DNA of 64,000 nucleotides from Janthinobacterium sp. 61 (GCF_002846335.1 NZ_PJMQ01000001.1:4092001-4156000), one strand, 5' to 3'; positions 1 to 9,289 are shown, counted from the stretch's first letter. Program-made: numbers and translations. Notes: a model not told the origin generated them from the sequence alone.

Positions 1-1075
1 TTTGCAGCTTGCCGTTGTTTGCATCGATCACATAGAAGAAACCGTTGCGGTCGGCCTTGCCGCCGTAACGCTTGCCATCCATGTCGAAGGTGACGAACTC
101 GTTCGCGCCATCGAAGTCCCAGGAGTCGTTCGGCGTGTTTTGATAGGCCCATTTGATCTGGCCCGTCTTCACGTCCAACGCCACGGTGGACGAGGAATAG
201 AGGTTGTCGCCGGGACGCAAATGGCTGTTCCACGGTGCCGGGTTGCCGGTGCCAAAGTAGGCCAGCTTGGTTTGCGGATCGTAGGTTCCGCCCATCCAGG
301 TCGAGGCGCCGCCCGTTTTCCACAGGTCGCCCGGCCAGGTCTTGTTCACGGTGCCAGACACGCCGTTATCCGTCGCCTTGCCATCCTTGTCGTAGCGGTG
401 GCCCATGTGGCCCTCCACGGTCGGACGGCTCCACACCAGTTCGCCGGTCATGGGATTGCGCGCTTCGACCCGGCCCACGATGCCAAATTCCCCGCCCGAT
501 ACGCCCGTCAGCAGCAAGCCTTCGGCGATCAGCGGCGCGGCTGTCATCGAGTAACCGGCAGCGTAGTCGTCGACCTTTTCCTTCCAGACGATCTTGCCCG
601 TGTTTTGATCCAGCGCCACCAGGTAGGCGTCCAGCGTGCCGAAGATCACCAGGTTGCCGTACAGGGCGGCACCGCGGTTGACCACGTCGCAGCATGGCAT
701 GATGCCGTCTGGCAAGCGATGCTCATACTTCCACAGCTTGGCGCCCGTTTTCAAGTCGACGGCAAAGATGCGCGAATACGAGGCCGTGACAAACATCTTG
801 CCGTTATGAATCAGCGGCTGCGATTCCTGGCCCCGCTGTTTTTCACCACCAAACGAGAACGACCAGGCCGGCACCAGCTTGGCCACGGTCTTGTCATTGA
901 TCTGCGTCAACGGCGAATAGCGCTGGCCCTGCGTGCCCATGCCAAACGACAGGACGCTAGACGGATTCTTCGCCGTGCTGTCGAGCATGGCACTGGTGAC
1001 ATTGCCCACGTCGGCCGCCTGGACCAGCGAGGCGACACTCAAACCGACGACGATCCCCATGATTTTTTTCTGCAC
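1..1075 (-). CDS. PQQ-dependent alcohol dehydrogenase, N-terminal part (runs off the left edge)
   Basis: Periplasmic quinoprotein alcohol dehydrogenase that oxidises primary alcohols and passes electrons to a cytochrome c. The minus strand stays open from about 1081 to the window edge. The protein starts with a signal peptide ending VQAAD, then has beta-propeller text including the vicinal disulfide MPCCD, which is typical of the family, and [20 protein letters not shown]. The catalytic motif reads W-D-F-D-G-A-N-E: the Asp at 116-118 is the active-site base, and a second Asp two residues on (110-112) is what XoxF/PedH enzymes use to bind lanthanides, where calcium enzymes carry Ala or Ser (family knowledge). 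I favour the GTG at 1075, because GAGGGAG sits at good spacing before it; ATG at 1081 is the alternative. It is last in a leftward cluster after exaC and the DUF779 gene. Lanthanide use is inferred. Confidence 0.9.
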   Translation of the reverse strand, partial: MQKKIMGIVVGLSVASLVQAADVGNVTSAMLDSTAKNPSSVLSFGMGTQGQRYSPLTQINDKTVAKLVPAWSFSFGGEKQRGQESQPLIHNGKMFVTASYSRIFAVDLKTGAKLWKYEHRLPDGIMPCCDVVNRGAALYGNLVIFGTLDAYLVALDQNTGKIVWKEKVDDYAAGYSMTAAPLIAEGLLLTGVSGGEFGIVGRVEARNPMTGELVWSRPTVEGHMGHRYDKDGKATDNGVSGTVNKTWPGDLWKTGGASTWMGGTYDPQTKLAYFGTGNPAPWNSHLRPGDNLYSSSTVALDVKTGQIKWAYQNTPNDSWDFDGANEFVTFDMDGKRYGGKADRNGFFYVIDANNGKLQ

Positions 1076-1113
1076 AATCATCTCCCTCTGTTATTAGTAT
1101 GTGTGTGTAACTC

Positions 1114-1509
1114 TCAGGTGCTTTTTCTGTCGTGTTCATGCGGCTGGGCATGCAACAAGGCGCACTCTTCATCGGTGAACAGGCGCGAGCGCGTCAGGAA
1201 GCGCTTGCCTGTGCCGTTGTCGAGTGAAAACATGCCGCCATTGCCATCGACCACATCGATAATCAACTGGGTATGCTCCCAGTACTCGAATTGCTCGAGT
1301 CCCATGTAAAACGGTGTGCCATTCAAATTGCCGAGATAAATGTCGGTATCGCTGACATCGAACTCGCCCAGCGCATAACACATGGGCGCACTGCCATCAC
1401 AGCAGCCGCCTGACTGGAAAAACATCAGCGGTCCGTGACGCTGGCGCAACTTGTCCATCATTTCCAGCGCCGCTACGGTGGCGACCACCCGGGCAATTGC
1501 TGCACTCAT
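1114..1509 (-). CDS. DUF779 domain protein
   Basis: Small soluble protein of 131 residues. It matches the DUF779 family, which is regularly encoded beside ExaC/AcoD-type aldehyde dehydrogenases; the biochemical role is unknown. Recognisable parts are GPLMFFQSGGCCDGSAPMCY near residues 26-45, with a Cys-Cys pair and a further Cys, and FEYWEHTQLIIDVVDGNGGMFSLD further on. It lies 53 bases downstream of the aldehyde dehydrogenase and 38 bases before the PQQ dehydrogenase, all on the minus strand, so cotranscription is likely. The Cys-rich loop could bind a metal, but that is a guess. Confidence 0.85.
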   Translation of the reverse strand: MSAAIARVVATVAALEMMDKLRQRHGPLMFFQSGGCCDGSAPMCYALGEFDVSDTDIYLGNLNGTPFYMGLEQFEYWEHTQLIIDVVDGNGGMFSLDNGTGKRFLTRSRLFTDEECALLHAQPHEHDRKST

Positions 1510-1562
1510 GGCATCCCTTTCTGCACGCCGCGCCCGGCCAGGGGCGCGGCGCGTGTGCCGGT

Positions 1563-3083
1563 TTAGAAGAAGCCCAGGGCTTTCGGGCTATAGCTCACCA
1601 GCAAGTTCTTCGTTTGCTGGTAGTGATCGAGCATCATCTTGTGGTTTTCGCGGCCAATACCCGATTGCTTGTAGCCGCCGAATGCGGCGTGGGCTGGATA
1701 CAGGTGGTAACAATTGGTCCACACGCGGCCCGCCTGGATGGCGCGCCCCATGCGGAAGGCGCGCGAACCGTCGCGCGTCCACAAGCCGGCACCCAGGCCG
1801 TACAAGGTATCGTTGGCAATCGCCAGCGCTTCGGCCTCATCCTTGAAGGTGGTCACGGACACGACGGGCCCGAAAATTTCTTCCTGGAAGATGCGCATCT
1901 TGTTGTTGCCCTTGAATACGGTCGGACGCACGTAGTAGCCACCCTCCAGGTCGCCTGCCTGCGTATTGCGCTCGCCACCGGCCAGCACTTCGGCGCCTTC
2001 CTGGCGGCCGATATCGAGGTAGGACAGAATTTTTTCCAGCTGCTCCTGCGACGCCTGGGCGCCGATCATGGTGGAAGAGTCGAGCGGGTTACCCTGCTTG
2101 ATGGCGGCCACGCGCTTCAAGGCTCGTTCGATGAATTTCTCGTAGATCGATTCCTGGATCAACACGCGCGATGGGCAGGTGCACACTTCGCCCTGATTCA
2201 GCGCAAACATCGTGAAGCCTTCCAGGCACTTGTCGAAATAATCATCGTCAGCATCCATCACATCTTCAAAGAAGATATTCGGCGACTTGCCGCCCAGCTC
2301 CAGGGTGACGGGAATCAGGTTCTGCGCGGCGTAACCCATGATCAAGCGGCCCGTACCCGTTTCACCCGTGAAGGCGATCTTGGCGATGCGCTTGCTCGAC
2401 GCCAGCGGCTTGCCCGCTTCCAGACCGAAACCGTTGATGATGTTCAACACGCCCGGTGGCAGCAAGTCGCCGATCAGCTCGATCAACACCATGATGGAGG
2501 CGGGAGTCTGCTCGGCCGGTTTCAGGACCACGCAATTGCCGGCCGCCAGGGCTGGCGCCAGTTTCCACACGGCCATCAGAATCGGGAAATTCCACGGGAT
2601 GATCTGGCCCACGACGCCCAGCGGTTCGTGGTAGTGGTAGGCATAGGTTTCCGCGTCGATTTGCGCGACGGAACCCTCCTGCGCGCGGATGCAGCCGGCG
2701 AAGTAACGGAAATGGTCGATGGCCAGCGGAATGTCGGCATTCATCGTCTCGCGGATCGGCTTGCCGTTATCGATGGTTTCCGCCGTGGCGATCAGGCTCA
2801 GGTTCTGTTCGATGCGGTCGGCGATGCGGTTCAGGATGTTGGCGCGCTCGGCAGGTGAAGTCTTGCCCCAGGCATCCTTGGCGGCATGGGCGGCGTCCAG
2901 CGCCAGCTCGACGTCTTCCGCCGTGGAACGGGCGATTTCGCAAAACGGCAAGCCCGTGATGGGCGTTATGTTAGGAAAGTATTCACCTTTTACTGGCGCA
3001 ACGAATTTGCCGCCGATGTAATTGTCATAGCGTTGCTTGAAGGGATTGGCTACGCCCAGTTTGCTGATGTCTGCGAGATTCAT
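1563..3083 (-). CDS. exaC: NAD-dependent aldehyde dehydrogenase, ExaC/AcoD type
   Basis: Oxidises the aldehyde formed by the PQQ alcohol dehydrogenase (acetaldehyde and similar) to the acid in the cytoplasm. It has 506 residues, the usual size. The family motifs are present: PWNFPILM for cofactor binding, [15 protein letters not shown] with general base Glu262, and [11 protein letters not shown] with catalytic Cys301. I chose ATG at 3083 ([10 protein letters not shown]) because AGAGGA precedes it by 6 bases; an upstream in-frame start at 3176 would add about 31 unlikely residues. A sigma-54 type promoter lies about 90 bases upstream (3172-3187), with paired TGGAACA elements further up, so an enhancer-binding activator of the AcoR/ExaE kind probably controls it. 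No such activator gene is visible nearby. Confidence 0.93.
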   Translation of the reverse strand: MNLADISKLGVANPFKQRYDNYIGGKFVAPVKGEYFPNITPITGLPFCEIARSTAEDVELALDAAHAAKDAWGKTSPAERANILNRIADRIEQNLSLIATAETIDNGKPIRETMNADIPLAIDHFRYFAGCIRAQEGSVAQIDAETYAYHYHEPLGVVGQIIPWNFPILMAVWKLAPALAAGNCVVLKPAEQTPASIMVLIELIGDLLPPGVLNIINGFGLEAGKPLASSKRIAKIAFTGETGTGRLIMGYAAQNLIPVTLELGGKSPNIFFEDVMDADDDYFDKCLEGFTMFALNQGEVCTCPSRVLIQESIYEKFIERALKRVAAIKQGNPLDSSTMIGAQASQEQLEKILSYLDIGRQEGAEVLAGGERNTQAGDLEGGYYVRPTVFKGNNKMRIFQEEIFGPVVSVTTFKDEAEALAIANDTLYGLGAGLWTRDGSRAFRMGRAIQAGRVWTNCYHLYPAHAAFGGYKQSGIGRENHKMMLDHYQQTKNLLVSYSPKALGFF

Positions 3084-3171
3084 GTCGTCCTCTATCGGGT
3101 TAATTAGAATGGAATTGCTGTAATTAAAATCAAACGTCCTGGTACAGATGGGGTGAGTACACGGAGTCTTC

Positions 3172-3187
3172 CGCAAATGCCGTGCCA
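3172..3187 (-). promoter_or_regulatory. sigma-54 (-24/-12) promoter of exaC
   Basis: The minus strand reads TGGCACGGCATTTGCG, close to the RpoN consensus TGGCAC-N5-TTGCW with the exact 5-base gap. It lies about 90 bases before the exaC start. Seen directly; use by RpoN is inferred. Confidence 0.7.
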
Positions 3188-3330
3188 GCTCGCCATCCCA
3201 CTACAAACTTAGCGGGTTTTTCCCCGCTTACAAGGGCGTGGCGCCAAACCCGGCCCGCTTTTCATCGCCTGCCCCGGGCATGAAAGGCGGGCGTGGGTCT
3301 GTTTGGGTTTTGAACAAGGTGGCGGCGCCC

Positions 3331-3410
3331 TGTTCCAATCCGGGCCAGTGCTGTTGCTGCGCCCCTGCGCCGCTGCACAATGGAACAGGTGTGCCAGACT
3401 GGAACACCTG
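3331..3410. promoter_or_regulatory. probable activator (UAS) sites upstream of exaC
   Basis: Three copies of TGGAACA/TGTTCCA (3331-3337, 3381-3387, 3400-3406) lie 145-235 bases upstream of the sigma-54 promoter. Two extended copies on opposite strands share about 12 of 17 bases, ending in TGGAACA. CAGGTGT (3386-3392) and ACACCTG (3404-3410) also form an inverted repeat. Spacing and symmetry suit an enhancer for a sigma-54 activator. The remaining bases at 3188-3330 show nothing else. Confidence 0.5.
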
Positions 3411-3421
3411 CGCCTGTGCCA

Positions 3422-4378
3422 CTACCGAATCACCACGCCCCATGGCAATTCGCCCACGGCAATATCGGCCACCTTGCGCGCGCTGGCCGTATCGATGACG
3501 GAAACGCTGTTCGAGCGGCCATTGGCCACGTACAGCTTGGCACCGTCCGGCGTGATGGCCATATTCCACGGGCGCTTGCCGACGGGAATGGTGGCCGTGA
3601 CCTGATTGCTGGCCGTATCGATCACCATCACCGTGCCATCCGTGCCGTTCGAGACATACACCTGCTTGCCGCTGGGATGGACAGCGATACCGTTGGCATT
3701 CTTGCCCGCTGGAATGGTGGCAATCGCCTTGCGCGCGGCCATGTCGATCACATACACGGCATTGACCAGTTCGCACGCCACATAGGCTCGGCCCGAATCG
3801 GGGCTGAAACCAATGCCGCGCGGACGCAGGCCGACAGCGATGGAAGCGACCTGGCGGCGTTGCGCAACATCAATGACATCGACTTGCTCGGCCTCTTCCG
3901 CGCTCACCAGCAGCCAGCGCCCATCGGGGCTGAACACGGCATGTTCCGGGTTCCGCCCTTGCACCTTGATGTCGGCGAGCAAGACACCCGTCTGGCCATC
4001 GAGCAAGGCCACGCTATTGTTTTCCTCGACGGCCACAGCCACGTAACGACCGTCATGGGAAGCGCTGACGCCTTCGGGCGACTTGCCCAGCGCCACCGTG
4101 CGCAGGGGCGCGCCGACTTCATTGTCAATCAGCAATAAGGCACTGCTGGCGGCATCCGTGACAAACAATTGCCGTCCTGTGGGGTCGGCGGCGATGCCGC
4201 GCGGACGCTTGCCTGCGGCAATCTGGCGCACTACCTGGTCGGTCGCCGTGTCGATCACGCTCAGGGTGCCCGATTTTTCATTGGGCACATAGGCAAACGG
4301 AGCGGCCTGGATGGCGCTGCTGGCGAGCACAGGCAGCAGCCAGCAAACCTGGCGCAAGCGCGAGAAGAAGTTGGGCAT
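3422..4378 (-). CDS. YVTN-family beta-propeller protein (PQQ-catabolism associated)
   Basis: Secreted seven-bladed propeller of 318 residues. A signal peptide (MPNFFSRLRQVCWLLPVLASSAIQA) is followed by about seven repeats of the YVTN type: a [YF]V[ATP]N start, then VIDTAT or VIDMAA, then a GxxPxGIA turn. Examples are FAYVPNEKSGTLSVID, AYVACELVNAVYVID and LYVANGRSNSVSVID. This matches the beta-propeller proteins often found with PQQ alcohol dehydrogenases. The exact role is unknown; periplasmic scaffolding or sensing is a guess. ATG at 4378 follows AAGGTGAT, and the longer reading from 4429 would bury the signal peptide. It is transcribed leftward toward exaC, but the 338-base gap with its own sigma-54 promoter makes it a separate unit. 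Confidence 0.85.
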   Translation of the reverse strand: MPNFFSRLRQVCWLLPVLASSAIQAAPFAYVPNEKSGTLSVIDTATDQVVRQIAAGKRPRGIAADPTGRQLFVTDAASSALLLIDNEVGAPLRTVALGKSPEGVSASHDGRYVAVAVEENNSVALLDGQTGVLLADIKVQGRNPEHAVFSPDGRWLLVSAEEAEQVDVIDVAQRRQVASIAVGLRPRGIGFSPDSGRAYVACELVNAVYVIDMAARKAIATIPAGKNANGIAVHPSGKQVYVSNGTDGTVMVIDTASNQVTATIPVGKRPWNMAITPDGAKLYVANGRSNSVSVIDTASARKVADIAVGELPWGVVIR

Positions 4379-4470
4379 AATCACCTTTTCAATAGCAAAA
4401 CGAGGGGAAAGCGCGCGGTATCGGCGCATCTGAACATTGCTGCATGCAAACGCCGTGCCACTGACACGCG

Positions 4471-4476
4471 TATAAT
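4471..4476 (+). promoter_or_regulatory. possible -10 box for the TonB receptor gene
   Basis: A perfect TATAAT lies 107 bases before the receptor start in the 204-base divergent gap. I could not find a convincing -35 at 16-18 bases, so this is weak. Confidence 0.3.
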
Positions 4477-4582
4477 TTCAGCCCACCAATGGAGACATGG
4501 CAGGCATATTGCTTGATAAGACTATGCAGACCTGCGCCGCTCACGCGTCCAAGCAGGCTTTTATTCACATTGGAGAACCCGC

Positions 4583-6721
4583 ATGCAGCATCGTTTCCGC
4601 TTGAACACCATTGCCAGCCTGTTTGTCGCCGGCAGCGCCACCCTCGCCCCCCACGCTTTCGCCGCCGAGTCCGCTGACCTGGCCGCCGGACAAGTCATGG
4701 ATATGGTGGTCGTCAGCGGCAGCCGCATCGCCCACCCCAGCCAGGAAGTGCCGGCCTCGATCGATGTAGTCGATAGCGCCCGCATCCAGGAGGGCCAAAT
4801 CCGCGTCAACGCGTCGGAAGCGCTGGCCGCCGTGCCGGGCCTGGTGGTGCAAAACCGCCAGAACTACGCACAAGACTTGCAAATCTCCTCACGCGGCTTC
4901 GGCGCCCGTTCGGCCTTTGGCGTGCGCGGCGTCAAACTGATCAGCGATGGCATTCCGGCCAGCATGCCCGATGGCCAGGGCCAGGCCGCCACCTTCAACC
5001 TGGACACGGCGGAGCGCATCGAAGTGCTGCGCGGGCCATTTTCTGCCATCTACGGCAACCATTCGGGCGGCGTGATCCAGCTCTTTTCCAAGGATGGGCA
5101 AAATCCCCCATCCGTCGAATTGAATGTGACGGGCGGCAGCTACGGCACCAGCAAGGTGGACTTGTCGGCGCAAGGACAGGCAGGCGGCATCGGCTACGTG
5201 CTCGACGGCTCACGCTTCCGCACGGACGGCTTCCGCGACCACAGCGCCGCCACGCGCGAACAGGCTTTTGGCAAGATCACCGTCAAGCCCAATGCAGACA
5301 GCAAGCTGACCATCGTCGCTAACAGCCTGCATCAGGGCAATACGCAAGATCCCCTGGGCGTCACCTGGGCCACGTTTGCCGCCAACCCGCGCGCAGGCGA
5401 AACCGACACCACCGATACGCAAAACCCGAAGCGCACCTTTGCCGAGCGCTACAACACGCGCAAAAGCATCGACCACCAGCAAATCGGCGCCACCTATGAA
5501 CAGGCGTTCGGCGATGATCGCCTGCATGTGACCGTGTATGGCGGCAACCGTGACGTGATTCAATATCAGGCCTTCAACAAGGGCTTCCAGGCGCCCCCCA
5601 AGCATTCCGGCGGCGTGGTTGACTTCCAGCGCCAGTTCTATGGCATCGATACGAACTGGCTGCACGTGAACCAGCTGGCAGGCGGCAAGCTGAGCACCAC
5701 CATCGGCATCGATTACGGCCGCTCCAGCGATGACCGCACCGGCTATGAGAATTACATTGGCAATGGCTTTGGCGTAAAAGGCAAGCTGCGCCGCGACGAG
5801 CAGGATGTCGTCTCCAGCCTCGATCCGTATATCCAGGCGGAATGGCAAAGCGGCCCATGGCTGCTCAGCGCAGGTGTGCGCTACAGCAAGATGAAAGTGG
5901 CGGTCAACGACCACTTTCTCAGCAATGGCGACGACAGCGGCAGCCTGGAGTTCAGCCACACGACACCGGTGCTGGGTCTGCTGTATAAGCTGACGCCCAG
6001 CGTCAACGTCTACGCCAGCGCCGCACGCGGCTTCGAGGCGCCCACCCTGAACGAACTGTTTTACTCGGGCACGGGCGGCGGCTTCAATTACCAGCTGAAA
6101 CCGGCCACCAGCACCAACCTGGAAGCGGGCATCAAAGCCAGGATCAATAGCAACACGCATGTGAATGCAGCCTTATTCCAGATCAAGACCAGCGACGAAC
6201 TGGTGGTCGATCAATCGAGCGGCGGGCGCACCAGCTACCGCAATGGGGGCAAGACCTTGCGCCAGGGTATGGAAGTGTCGCTGGACTCCAGCCTGCCGTA
6301 TGGCTTCACGACAAAAGTGGCGCTGACCAGCCTGCACGCCGTGTATGACCAGGCCTTCGGCAGCGTGCGCGAAGGCAGCCGCTTGCCGGGCGTACCCAGC
6401 GCCAACCTGTTCGCGGAACTGGCCTGGAAAGACACGCTGGACCGTTTTGGCGCGGCACTGGAAAGCGTGGCCAGCAACCAGATCTACGCGGAAGACAGCA
6501 ACAGCGAAAAACCGGCGCCAGGCTACACGGTGTTCAATGCCAGGGTCAACGCCAAGCAAAACGCGGGCAAATGGCGCTTCAAGGAATTTGCCCGCCTGAA
6601 CAATCTTTTCGACAAGACCTATGTGGGTTCCGTCATCGTTGGCGACAGCAACAAACGCTACTATGAAGCGGCGCCGGGCCGTAACTGGCTGCTGGGCGCC
6701 AGCGCGCAATATTCGTTCTAA
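4583..6721 (+). CDS. TonB-dependent outer-membrane receptor
   Basis: Outer-membrane gated channel of 712 residues, energised by TonB-ExbBD. A signal peptide (ending PHAFA) is followed by a TonB-box-like stretch (MDMVVVSGSR), a plug domain (VDSARIQEGQIRVNASEALAAVPGLVV, then RGFGARSAFGVRGVKLISDGIP and ERIEVLRGPFSAIYGNHSGGVI) and a 22-strand type barrel ending in the terminal aromatic GASAQYSF. It lies between PQQ-dehydrogenase genes, so the cargo may be PQQ (as for E. coli PqqU/YncD) or a lanthanide chelate (as for LutH). The sequence alone does not decide, and a general siderophore receptor is also possible. It is followed directly by a strong terminator. Confidence 0.9.
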   Translation: MQHRFRLNTIASLFVAGSATLAPHAFAAESADLAAGQVMDMVVVSGSRIAHPSQEVPASIDVVDSARIQEGQIRVNASEALAAVPGLVVQNRQNYAQDLQISSRGFGARSAFGVRGVKLISDGIPASMPDGQGQAATFNLDTAERIEVLRGPFSAIYGNHSGGVIQLFSKDGQNPPSVELNVTGGSYGTSKVDLSAQGQAGGIGYVLDGSRFRTDGFRDHSAATREQAFGKITVKPNADSKLTIVANSLHQGNTQDPLGVTWATFAANPRAGETDTTDTQNPKRTFAERYNTRKSIDHQQIGATYEQAFGDDRLHVTVYGGNRDVIQYQAFNKGFQAPPKHSGGVVDFQRQFYGIDTNWLHVNQLAGGKLSTTIGIDYGRSSDDRTGYENYIGNGFGVKGKLRRDEQDVVSSLDPYIQAEWQSGPWLLSAGVRYSKMKVAVNDHFLSNGDDSGSLEFSHTTPVLGLLYKLTPSVNVYASAARGFEAPTLNELFYSGTGGGFNYQLKPATSTNLEAGIKARINSNTHVNAALFQIKTSDELVVDQSSGGRTSYRNGGKTLRQGMEVSLDSSLPYGFTTKVALTSLHAVYDQAFGSVREGSRLPGVPSANLFAELAWKDTLDRFGAALESVASNQIYAEDSNSEKPAPGYTVFNARVNAKQNAGKWRFKEFARLNNLFDKTYVGSVIVGDSNKRYYEAAPGRNWLLGASAQYSF

Positions 6722-6722
6722 G

Positions 6723-6760
6723 AAAAAAGCCCGCGCATCTTCCAATGCGCGGGCTTCTTG
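6723..6760. terminator. bidirectional rho-independent terminator
   Basis: Perfect 10-bp stem GCCCGCGCAT/ATGCGCGGGC (6729-6738 and 6745-6754) with a six-base loop. A run of A precedes it and TTCTTG follows, so it serves the TonB receptor gene from the left and the leftward xoxJ-like gene from the right. Confidence 0.9.
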
Positions 6761-6778
6761 GCATATCAACATAGCCTG

Positions 6779-7612
6779 CTACGGCCGTGCTTCCTTGACG
6801 CCATATTTCTCAAAGATGGCTTTCAATTCGCCGCTGGCCGCCATCTCGTTCATGGCCGCCTGCAGCAACTTGGCCACGTCGAGCTGCTGACGGCTGACGG
6901 CCAGACCCACGGCCCAGCCGGCACGCGGCAAGCGGGCGAACGCCACTTCGCTCAAGGGGAAAGCGGAATCGCTTTTCAGCACCGACTCGATTTCCGAACG
7001 ATTCGCCAGCACGGCGTCGAGCTGGCCCGCCTGCAATTGCTGCAAGGCTTCGGCAGCCGTGTCGAAGATACGCACGTCGTCGCGGTACTTGCCATTGTCT
7101 TCACCCAGCATCAGCATGGCGGCGATCGATACCTTTTCCACGCCGATACGCTTGCCGGCCAGCGAAGCGATGCCATCGAATTGCGGCACGGCTTGCGCGC
7201 TGCGCGCCAGACGCACGGTTTCCACGTAATACGGGGCGAAAATCTCGACCTTGTCGTTATCCGCCATCAACTTCTTGTCGACCGGGACATGCAACATGAC
7301 ATCGGCAGGACCATAGCCGAGGTAGTGGCCCTTCCACACCATATTGCGCAAATCGTCATTCAGGTTTTCACCGGCGGGAAAGGGCAGCAAGCTCAGTTTC
7401 AAACCCAGCTTTTTGGCCAGCGCTTCGGCAATGTCGATATCGATGCCCGCGCCCTTGTCGGAAAACGGCGCGAACTCGTTGTACACCGCCACTTTCAGGC
7501 TGCCCGACTGCTGCACTTTCTGCCAGTCGGCGCGCGCTGGCGCGGCTGCGCACAGCGCCAGGCAGGCGAGCGAGAGCATCGCGCGCGCGCCACGGAATTG
7601 AAATGAACGCAT
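6779..7612 (-). CDS. XoxJ/MoxJ-like periplasmic binding protein
   Basis: Periplasmic solute-binding-type protein of 277 residues, of the group associated with quinoprotein dehydrogenases (MoxJ/XoxJ). XoxJ-type proteins are thought to help mature or activate the PQQ enzyme rather than import a solute. It has a signal peptide (ending AAAPARA). The domain starts GSLKVAVYNEFAPFSDKGAGIDIDIAEALAKKLG, the usual SBP_bac_3 beginning, and includes DVMLHVPVDKKLMADNDKVEIFAPYYVETVRLA and a final IFEKYGVKE. The upstream neighbour is the PedF-like cytochrome gene, 24 bases away on the same strand, so an operon is likely. No ABC permease or ATPase is nearby, which supports the non-transport role. Confidence 0.85.
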   Translation of the reverse strand: MRSFQFRGARAMLSLACLALCAAAPARADWQKVQQSGSLKVAVYNEFAPFSDKGAGIDIDIAEALAKKLGLKLSLLPFPAGENLNDDLRNMVWKGHYLGYGPADVMLHVPVDKKLMADNDKVEIFAPYYVETVRLARSAQAVPQFDGIASLAGKRIGVEKVSIAAMLMLGEDNGKYRDDVRIFDTAAEALQQLQAGQLDAVLANRSEIESVLKSDSAFPLSEVAFARLPRAGWAVGLAVSRQQLDVAKLLQAAMNEMAASGELKAIFEKYGVKEARP

Positions 7613-7636
7613 GGGACTCCTTGGTGATCAATCGGC

Positions 7637-8122
7637 TCAGTTAGAATCGCGGCGGGTTTCCAGGTAGGTTTTGATGGCCCACATGGCTTCCTGGTTGAAG
7701 ACACCTTCAAACGGCGGCATGTACACGGCGCCATTGCGTACTTTACCGTGGCGGATGGTCGCCAGGAAATAATTGTCCGTTTCCTTGTAGCATGCCTGTT
7801 TCTTTGTCTCATTCTTGATACCAAAGCAATCGCGATCGAGCTGGCGCAAGTCCGGCGCGATGCCGCCCGAGATGGCTTCGATGCCGTGGCAGCGGGCGCA
7901 ATTCTGGTTGTAGGCGGAGGTGCCCACCGTCAGGGCCAGCTTGTTGCCACGATACGGGTTTTGTTCGAGCCACTTGTCGCCCACCTTGGGCAAGCCCGTG
8001 GTGTCGACGCCTTGCGGCGTGACATTGCCGTGCGCATAGGCATGCGGCAAGGTCAGCAGGGAAGTGAGTGCGACGGCACCGGCGGCTGCCACGCCGAGCA
8101 GGGTACGGATGGAATAGGTCAT
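7637..8122 (-). CDS. pedF: cytochrome c-550, PedF-like
   Basis: Periplasmic class I c-type cytochrome of 161 residues, the probable electron acceptor of the PQQ alcohol dehydrogenase. A signal peptide (ALTSLLTLPHAYA) is followed by one haem-binding site CARCH, then GGIAPDLRQLDRDC and a distal-ligand region GAVYMPPFEGVFNQEAMWAIKTYLETR. It resembles the PedF cytochrome c-550 family of ethanol-oxidising pseudomonads. The extra Cys residues (DCFGIKNETKKQAC) may form a disulfide. It is first in a two-gene leftward unit with the XoxJ-like gene. The 131 bases up to rtcA hold no gene. Confidence 0.88.
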   Translation of the reverse strand: MTYSIRTLLGVAAAGAVALTSLLTLPHAYAHGNVTPQGVDTTGLPKVGDKWLEQNPYRGNKLALTVGTSAYNQNCARCHGIEAISGGIAPDLRQLDRDCFGIKNETKKQACYKETDNYFLATIRHGKVRNGAVYMPPFEGVFNQEAMWAIKTYLETRRDSN

Positions 8123-8253
8123 GCTGGTCTCCTTGGTTTTTTTAGTGAATATCCAAGAAGAGCAAATGCCATGCCATGCCTACATGCCCCACATCCGGTC
8201 GCCCATGTATCAATTTGGAACAGCTGCAACAGGTAGTTGTGTCACCGCGCGCG

Positions 8254-9273
8254 TCAGACGGAGGCCACCGTGCAGATGCTGGCCCGCTCCTGCTGCTCGA
8301 AAGTGATACGCACAGGCAAAAACCGGGAAATCACCTCCGCATTCGTCAGCGCATGCTGCGAGACCTTGCTACAAGTGAAGGTGCCACCACCGGCCAGCGC
8401 CATGGGCAGCAAGAGCTGGTCGGCCAGGTGCTCGCCGACGGCCGCATCCGTCTTCAGATAGGCGCGCACCTCGTTCAGCAGGCGCTTGGCCACAGATTCC
8501 GCCAGCAAGTACTTTTCGCCAAAAGAAGTAAACACTTCCGTGACATGCTCATGCTCGAGCGTCAGCAACAAGACATTGCCCGGCCCCTGCTCCGCGGGCA
8601 AGCCGACGATACGCAGCTGCTTGCCGCTCCAGCCCATGCCGCTGGCGACACGCTCCAACTCGCGCTGCGCCACGTTCACATGCACGCCCGCCAACACGCT
8701 TTCCGCATACCCTGCTTTCCGTTCACCGCGCTGCAGCAATGCGATAGGCCGCAAGCGCGGACACGGTTGTACGGTGGCAATCACTTCGCCGCCCCCTGCG
8801 GGATGAAAGCCGTAGCGTTGCAGCGCGATCTCCACCTCGGCACCCATCTGCTGCAGGATGGGGCAATACGCGCGCTGCAGGAAATGCACGGGCGGCGCCA
8901 TGGGATTGTGCGTGCCGCCACTGATGCGCACGGTGGACGGCCCATCCGCATGCAGCAAGGCCGGCAACAGGGTTTGCAGCACCAGGGTGCAACTGCCGGC
9001 GCTGCCGATGGCAAAGCGGTAATCGCCACCGCGTATGGGGCCAGGCATGAATTCCAGGCTAGCTGCGCGCAACGCCAGCGGCGTCGTGCGCGCCCCGCAA
9101 ATGGCGGCCGCCGCCTGCACGGCCAGCAAGTGCTGGCGCAGCAAGCCGGGCTTTTCCCGCCCCGCGCGGATATTCGTCAAGCGGAATGGCCGGCCCGTGA
9201 TCATGGACAGGCTCAGCGCCGAGCGCAAAATCTGTCCGCCGCCTTCGCCTTGCGCTCCATCAATTTCTATCAT
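8254..9273 (-). CDS. rtcA: RNA 3'-terminal phosphate cyclase RtcA
   Basis: Converts RNA 3'-phosphate ends to 2',3'-cyclic phosphate with ATP through a covalent adenylyl-histidine intermediate; part of RNA repair with RtcB. The protein has 339 residues (E. coli 338). It begins MIEIDGAQGEGGGQILRSALSLSM, the family signature, and includes GGGTFTCSKVSQHALTNAEVI near the end, which contains the catalytic histidine region. I chose ATG at 9273: the longer reading from 9303 overlaps the end of rtcB and adds residues missing from the family. It starts 16 bases after rtcB and is probably cotranscribed with rsr and rtcB from the sigma-54 promoter at 12405-12421. Confidence 0.95.
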   Translation of the reverse strand: MIEIDGAQGEGGGQILRSALSLSMITGRPFRLTNIRAGREKPGLLRQHLLAVQAAAAICGARTTPLALRAASLEFMPGPIRGGDYRFAIGSAGSCTLVLQTLLPALLHADGPSTVRISGGTHNPMAPPVHFLQRAYCPILQQMGAEVEIALQRYGFHPAGGGEVIATVQPCPRLRPIALLQRGERKAGYAESVLAGVHVNVAQRELERVASGMGWSGKQLRIVGLPAEQGPGNVLLLTLEHEHVTEVFTSFGEKYLLAESVAKRLLNEVRAYLKTDAAVGEHLADQLLLPMALAGGGTFTCSKVSQHALTNAEVISRFLPVRITFEQQERASICTVASV

Positions 9274-9289
9274 TGCTTCTTTCTCTCTG

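Noticed and set aside
2..1309. Long plus-strand frame of 435 codons
   Set aside because: It is the antisense of the PQQ dehydrogenase and DUF779 genes, whose minus-strand products have clear family motifs.
1497..2858. Plus-strand frame of 453 codons
   Set aside because: Antisense to exaC; low-complexity, His/Arg-rich text without motifs.
3228..3776. Minus-strand frame of 182 codons
   Set aside because: Overlaps the beta-propeller gene out of frame and covers the exaC control region; repetitive composition.
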